Source: Streptomyces sp. V3I8 (GTDB lineage: Bacteria; Actinomycetota; Actinomycetes; Streptomycetales; Streptomycetaceae). Taken from it: a DNA stretch of 64,000 nt. The position numbers and the translations under genes are program-made. This document shows, piece after piece, positions 61,190 to 64,000 of the stretch. Under the pieces are notes generated by a model. It was not told the DNA's origin and made no database searches. It saw nothing but the letters and a program-made list of their open reading frames with translations. Numbering within the stretch: the stretch's first letter is position 1; every line of letters starts with the position of its first letter. The stretch covers positions 8,742,001-8,806,000 of the forward strand of contig NZ_JAUSZL010000002.1 of the NCBI RefSeq assembly GCF_030817535.1. The letters run 5' to 3'.

Positions 61190-62140
61190 TCACCACCGGG
61201 CTCGCAGCACGCCGTCGCTATCGGGCAGGACGGCGCAGAGCAGCGGGTGGCGTTCGTCGAGGTGCAGGGGCAGGGCGCAGGCCGCCCGCGCGTCGGCCAC
61301 CAGGGCGGCGAGCTGCTGGTACTCGGTGTCGTCGACAATCGCGTGTCTGATCGTCCCGCCCTGCGCCTCCCAGACGAACTCCACGGAGTCCTCCTCGGGC
61401 AGCGCGGCGAGGACCGCACCGACGTCGGGGGTCAGGTCGGGCCAGACGGTCAGTAGAGCTCGTGGCCCGAGACCGGCGCGCACCGCGCCGAAATTCTCCG
61501 GTGTGAGGCGGTGCCAGCGTGCGGCGTTGCGGACGTAGGCCTCCTCCAGGAGCACCGTCTGCCGTGAGGCCAGTTGCACGTGCACGCGCGCCCAGAAGTC
61601 CTCGTCGGCGGCCTGCGTCACTTCCCGTTCCTCAAGTTCCGCCGCGTAGGGCGAGGCCGCCAGCGGTTCCGGGAAGAGGCCGAGCTTCCGTGTACGAGCC
61701 ACGGCATCCGTGCAGCGCCGGTCGCTGCCTACGTACACGTACTGGTCCCATCCGACGTGCACGGTGAACACGCCCCCCGCCTCCAGCCGACACCAGGCAC
61801 CCTGGTCGCGGAGCATCGCCCGGACCAGTTCCAGAGCCACGGGAAGGGAGACCTCGGCCCCGTCGTGGTAGCCGCTGAGGTCGGGCGGGAAGAGCCCGCT
61901 CAGGCCGTGTCCCTCTACGGGCGGCTCCACGCCGAAGTGGACGAAGCCGGTCACCGAGGGCTCACGGATCTCCAGCCGGTCGATGCCCGAAGCCTCCGCG
62001 AAGGCCGCGATCGCGGCCAGGTACGCCGCTTCCACCGGCCCGTGGTCGCTGACCGTGTCCTCGACACCGGTGTAGTGCCCACGCTCGTCGCGGTCGGCAG
62101 GGTCGTACTTGGTGATGCGGTGGACAAAGGACGGCGGCAC
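61190..62140 (-). CDS. Streptomyces hypothetical protein
   Basis: 316 residues from GTG at 62140 with GGGAG close upstream. The protein is acidic and has two halves: HRITKYDPADRDERGHYTGVEDTVSDHGPVEAAYLAAIAAFAEA, and VHVGWDQYVYVGSDRRCTDAVARTRKLGLFPE. Streptomycete proteins of this type occur on accessory islands and have been labelled RNA-binding without evidence. The next gene upstream on the same strand ends 86 bp before this start. Confidence 0.7.
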   Translation of the reverse strand: MPPSFVHRITKYDPADRDERGHYTGVEDTVSDHGPVEAAYLAAIAAFAEASGIDRLEIREPSVTGFVHFGVEPPVEGHGLSGLFPPDLSGYHDGAEVSLPVALELVRAMLRDQGAWCRLEAGGVFTVHVGWDQYVYVGSDRRCTDAVARTRKLGLFPEPLAASPYAAELEEREVTQAADEDFWARVHVQLASRQTVLLEEAYVRNAARWHRLTPENFGAVRAGLGPRALLTVWPDLTPDVGAVLAALPEEDSVEFVWEAQGGTIRHAIVDDTEYQQLAALVADARAACALPLHLDERHPLLCAVLPDSDGVLRARW

Positions 62141-62226
62141 GATGCTCCCTGGGCGGCAGGCTCCTTGCGGGACGGTCCGCCGGATGGTTGGTGACCGGGT
62201 GGAAAGGGTCCTTCCAGTGCCGGGTA

Positions 62227-63093
62227 TCAGCTGCTGACGTCGAACACGCCCCACGCGGTGAACGGCTCGGCCTGGACGTAGATTCTGCTTCCTCGGCCGA
62301 CGACCCGTCGGCGGCCGGGGGCAGGGCCATCGGGCAGGGTGAGCAGACCGACCTTCTTTGGCTCGACGGACGTTTCGGTGAGCTCTCCGTGGGCGAGTCG
62401 GTCCCGCTCCTCGCCGTAGCCGCCGTAGAAGGCGACCCGCTCACCGTGGACTGCCATCGCTTTGGCGCCTCGTACGCGGTTCGCCCACACCCTCACGGGC
62501 CGGTCGAGGCGGTCGGGGCGTATCTCGACGAGCGGGAAGTCCGTGTAGGGGCAGGCCCAGGCAGCGGTGCCCGACACGTTCAGGGCGTAGCAGTCGAAGA
62601 GGCCGGGGATGCGGGCGCCGTCTGACGTCCAGGCGAGTCGGCCCGTGGCGCTCCAGCGACGGATTCCGGCCGGGTTCTCGTCGAAGTGCCCGACCCAGAT
62701 ATGGCCGGCCTCGTCAACGAGCAGGTGCTCGATGGCGTCCCCGACGGAGAAGGACGAGGTCTCTCGGCCGAGAGCGTCGAAGACCTGGACCTGGTTCGCG
62801 TCCTTGTACCGGCGGGCGCGGGACGCGGCGACTACGAACCTGCCGTTGGGCAGGCGGTCCAGGTGCGGCCAGCGGGCCTGCACGGCGCTCAGCTCGGTGA
62901 GTTCGACGTCGCCGCCCGGATGGACGGAGACGACCAGCGCGTCGAAGGGCAGGACATCGCCGCCGGGCTGCGGAGCGCGTTCGGTAAGCAGCCAGTGGGC
63001 AGCGCCGAAGACGTCGACGGTACTGGTCAGGACGTGGCGGCCGTGGTGCGGTCGAGGGAGGTGGGCGTAGGGAATGAGGGCGGTCTTCTGCAC
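62227..63093 (-). CDS. Beta-propeller-like hypothetical protein
   Basis: 288 residues from GTG at 63093, chosen for AGGAG eight bases upstream; earlier starts at 63126 and 63195 are in frame. Repeated motifs such as IEHLLVDEAGHIWVGHFDEN and GGDVELTELSAVQARWPHLDRLPNGRFVVAASR suggest a propeller. No signal peptide in the chosen form. It is upstream of the hypothetical gene at 61190 and probably cotranscribed with it. Confidence 0.7.
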   Translation of the reverse strand: MQKTALIPYAHLPRPHHGRHVLTSTVDVFGAAHWLLTERAPQPGGDVLPFDALVVSVHPGGDVELTELSAVQARWPHLDRLPNGRFVVAASRARRYKDANQVQVFDALGRETSSFSVGDAIEHLLVDEAGHIWVGHFDENPAGIRRWSATGRLAWTSDGARIPGLFDCYALNVSGTAAWACPYTDFPLVEIRPDRLDRPVRVWANRVRGAKAMAVHGERVAFYGGYGEERDRLAHGELTETSVEPKKVGLLTLPDGPAPGRRRVVGRGSRIYVQAEPFTAWGVFDVSS

Positions 63094-63422
63094 GGGCGGC
63101 TCTCCTGGGCGGGCGGTCACGGCCATCGGACGCTGCGGTGCGGCGGTCGGCGGCGCGCGAGCGGTGGAGAGCGGAGCGGAGCGCCTAGAGGGCATGGCCC
63201 TTTCTGGTCGTCATGAGGTGATCATCGCCGACATCCGACCTCATGACAAACCCTTTCGGCGCACCGCCCCACTGATCGAGTACTGCGAAAGTACGAACCT
63301 GACCGCACTCGCAGTACTGCCGAGACCATCTCTCTACAGAGTGCTCGGGCTGAGGGTTCGAACCCACCGGGCAGTGCCAACCAGGTGCTCAGCCGCGGGT
63401 CAGTGGAGCGGGTCGGTATGAG

Positions 63423-64000
63423 GTGACCGCGCTGGACGTCAAAGGGGCTTACCTGTCCGCCCTCAAGACCCACCTGCCGATCGGGCAGCTCGAACACACC
63501 ACCGGCGCCCCCCACGATCGGCGCCGGGCTGGCCTGCACCTGATCACCCCGCCCGCCTGGGAGCACGACGCCTGTCTGCCGAACCCGATCGGCCATCGCG
63601 AGGAGCCGGGCCCGTTGTGGGTCACGGAGGCGACGCTGCGTCTGCTGCTGCGCGTGTCCGGTCCGAAGTACGGGCTGTGCGACCCGCCCGAGATCCATGA
63701 GTCGTGGACGTCGGGGGCGACCGAGGGGCTGCTGGAGAAGTTCCGTATCGCGTTGAAGGATGCCCGGGACCGGGCGATCGCCGACGGCGACGATGTGATG
63801 CTGGAGTATGTGAAGGCGATGTATTCCAAGTTCGTCTCCACGCTGGGGGAGTCGAACTACAACCGCGAGCTGTACCGCACCGACTGGATGCACCTCATCC
63901 GCTCCCAGGCGTTCGCCAACCTGTGGTGGAAGGCCCACCGCGCCTATGACGAGGGCCTCATGGTCGTGCGCGCGATGGGCACCGACGAACTGCATGTGGC
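63423..64000 (+). CDS. Mobile-element protein, truncated start, runs off the right edge
   Basis: The frame is open to the window end. Visible part: VTALDVKGAYLSALKTHLPIGQ, EATLRLLLRVSGPKYG, EIHESWTSG, AMYSKFVSTLGESNYNRELYRTDWMHLIRSQAFANLWWKA. This layout matches large uncharacterised actinomycete proteins found on integrative elements, in which a D-x-N/K-G/A-x motif follows a long N-terminal region. Here that region is missing; the frame instead continues upstream into unrelated DNA, so GTG 63423 may not be a real start. Likely a 5'-truncated gene. Confidence 0.5.
   Translation, partial: MTALDVKGAYLSALKTHLPIGQLEHTTGAPHDRRRAGLHLITPPAWEHDACLPNPIGHREEPGPLWVTEATLRLLLRVSGPKYGLCDPPEIHESWTSGATEGLLEKFRIALKDARDRAIADGDDVMLEYVKAMYSKFVSTLGESNYNRELYRTDWMHLIRSQAFANLWWKAHRAYDEGLMVVRAMGTDELHV

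Noticed and set aside
63316..63379. Complete tRNA gene
   Set aside because: The acceptor-like ends pair and CCA is present, but the T-stem does not pair properly and the 64-nt length leaves no room for normal D and anticodon arms.

Overview
The window is high-GC actinobacterial DNA. The Streptomyces-type codon use, the GH18/PL7/GH76/GH38/GH125/GH2 secreted and mannoside-degrading enzymes, the TerD, LytR-CpsA-Psr and Spo0M genes, and a 42-residue LPFR small protein all suggest a Streptomyces chromosome or chromosome arm. Most genes have clear ribosome-binding sites, and many operon neighbours overlap by ATGA or GTGA. No rRNA or CRISPR array was seen, and no convincing complete tRNA.

Layout from left to right. 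(1) 1-5.9 kb: end of a beta-propeller gene, a chitinase and alginate lyase pair behind a DasR-like promoter, a PepSY protein with a two-component system, and a small anchored protein. (2) 6-10.5 kb: an LPFR small protein and a MoxR ATPase / metallopeptidase-VWA / unknown-protein operon. (3) 10.6-21.6 kb: GlxA-type regulator, GAPDH, PAP2 phosphatase, DUF1684 protein, a complete five-gene oligopeptide ABC transporter, DUF1990 protein. (4) 21-25 kb: TetR regulator divergent from a siderophore-interacting protein and a large flavin/iron-sulfur fusion reductase. (5) 24.8-31 kb: two TerD proteins, a BlaI/M56-protease pair, a LytR-CpsA-Psr enzyme and Spo0M. Three matching 16-bp inverted repeats (TCTAC-N6-GTAGA) tie this block together as a likely BlaI regulon. 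(6) 31-38.9 kb: TmrB-like kinase, carbonic anhydrase, regulator/aldo-keto reductase pair, a patch of decayed genes, XRE regulator/methionine aminopeptidase, DenD-like dehydrogenase, and a second siderophore-interacting protein under an iron box.

(7) 39-55.4 kb is the most coherent system: an alpha-mannan utilisation locus. One arm encodes a sugar-binding lipoprotein, two permeases, a secreted GH76 endo-alpha-1,6-mannanase and a GH38 alpha-mannosidase. The divergent arm encodes a long mannose-6-phosphate isomerase, a ROK sugar kinase, a LacI regulator and a GH125 exo-alpha-1,6-mannosidase. Two GTTAACGAYAAC-type operators sit between the arms. The logic would be: cut the mannan backbone outside the cell, import the oligosaccharides, trim them inside with GH38 and GH125, phosphorylate and isomerise mannose into glycolysis, all under LacI control. 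A large GH2/PA14/LamG enzyme converges on this locus across a strong terminator.

(8) 55.4-64 kb is a mobile and decaying region: a gene-poor stretch with microsatellites, an IS5-like element with perfect 34-bp ends and a TTA target duplication but an internally deleted transposase, an IS21 istB remnant, a chloramphenicol-phosphotransferase-like gene, IS21-like end repeats, several Streptomyces hypotheticals, a frameshifted DUF6233-like gene, and a truncated mobile-element gene running off the right edge.
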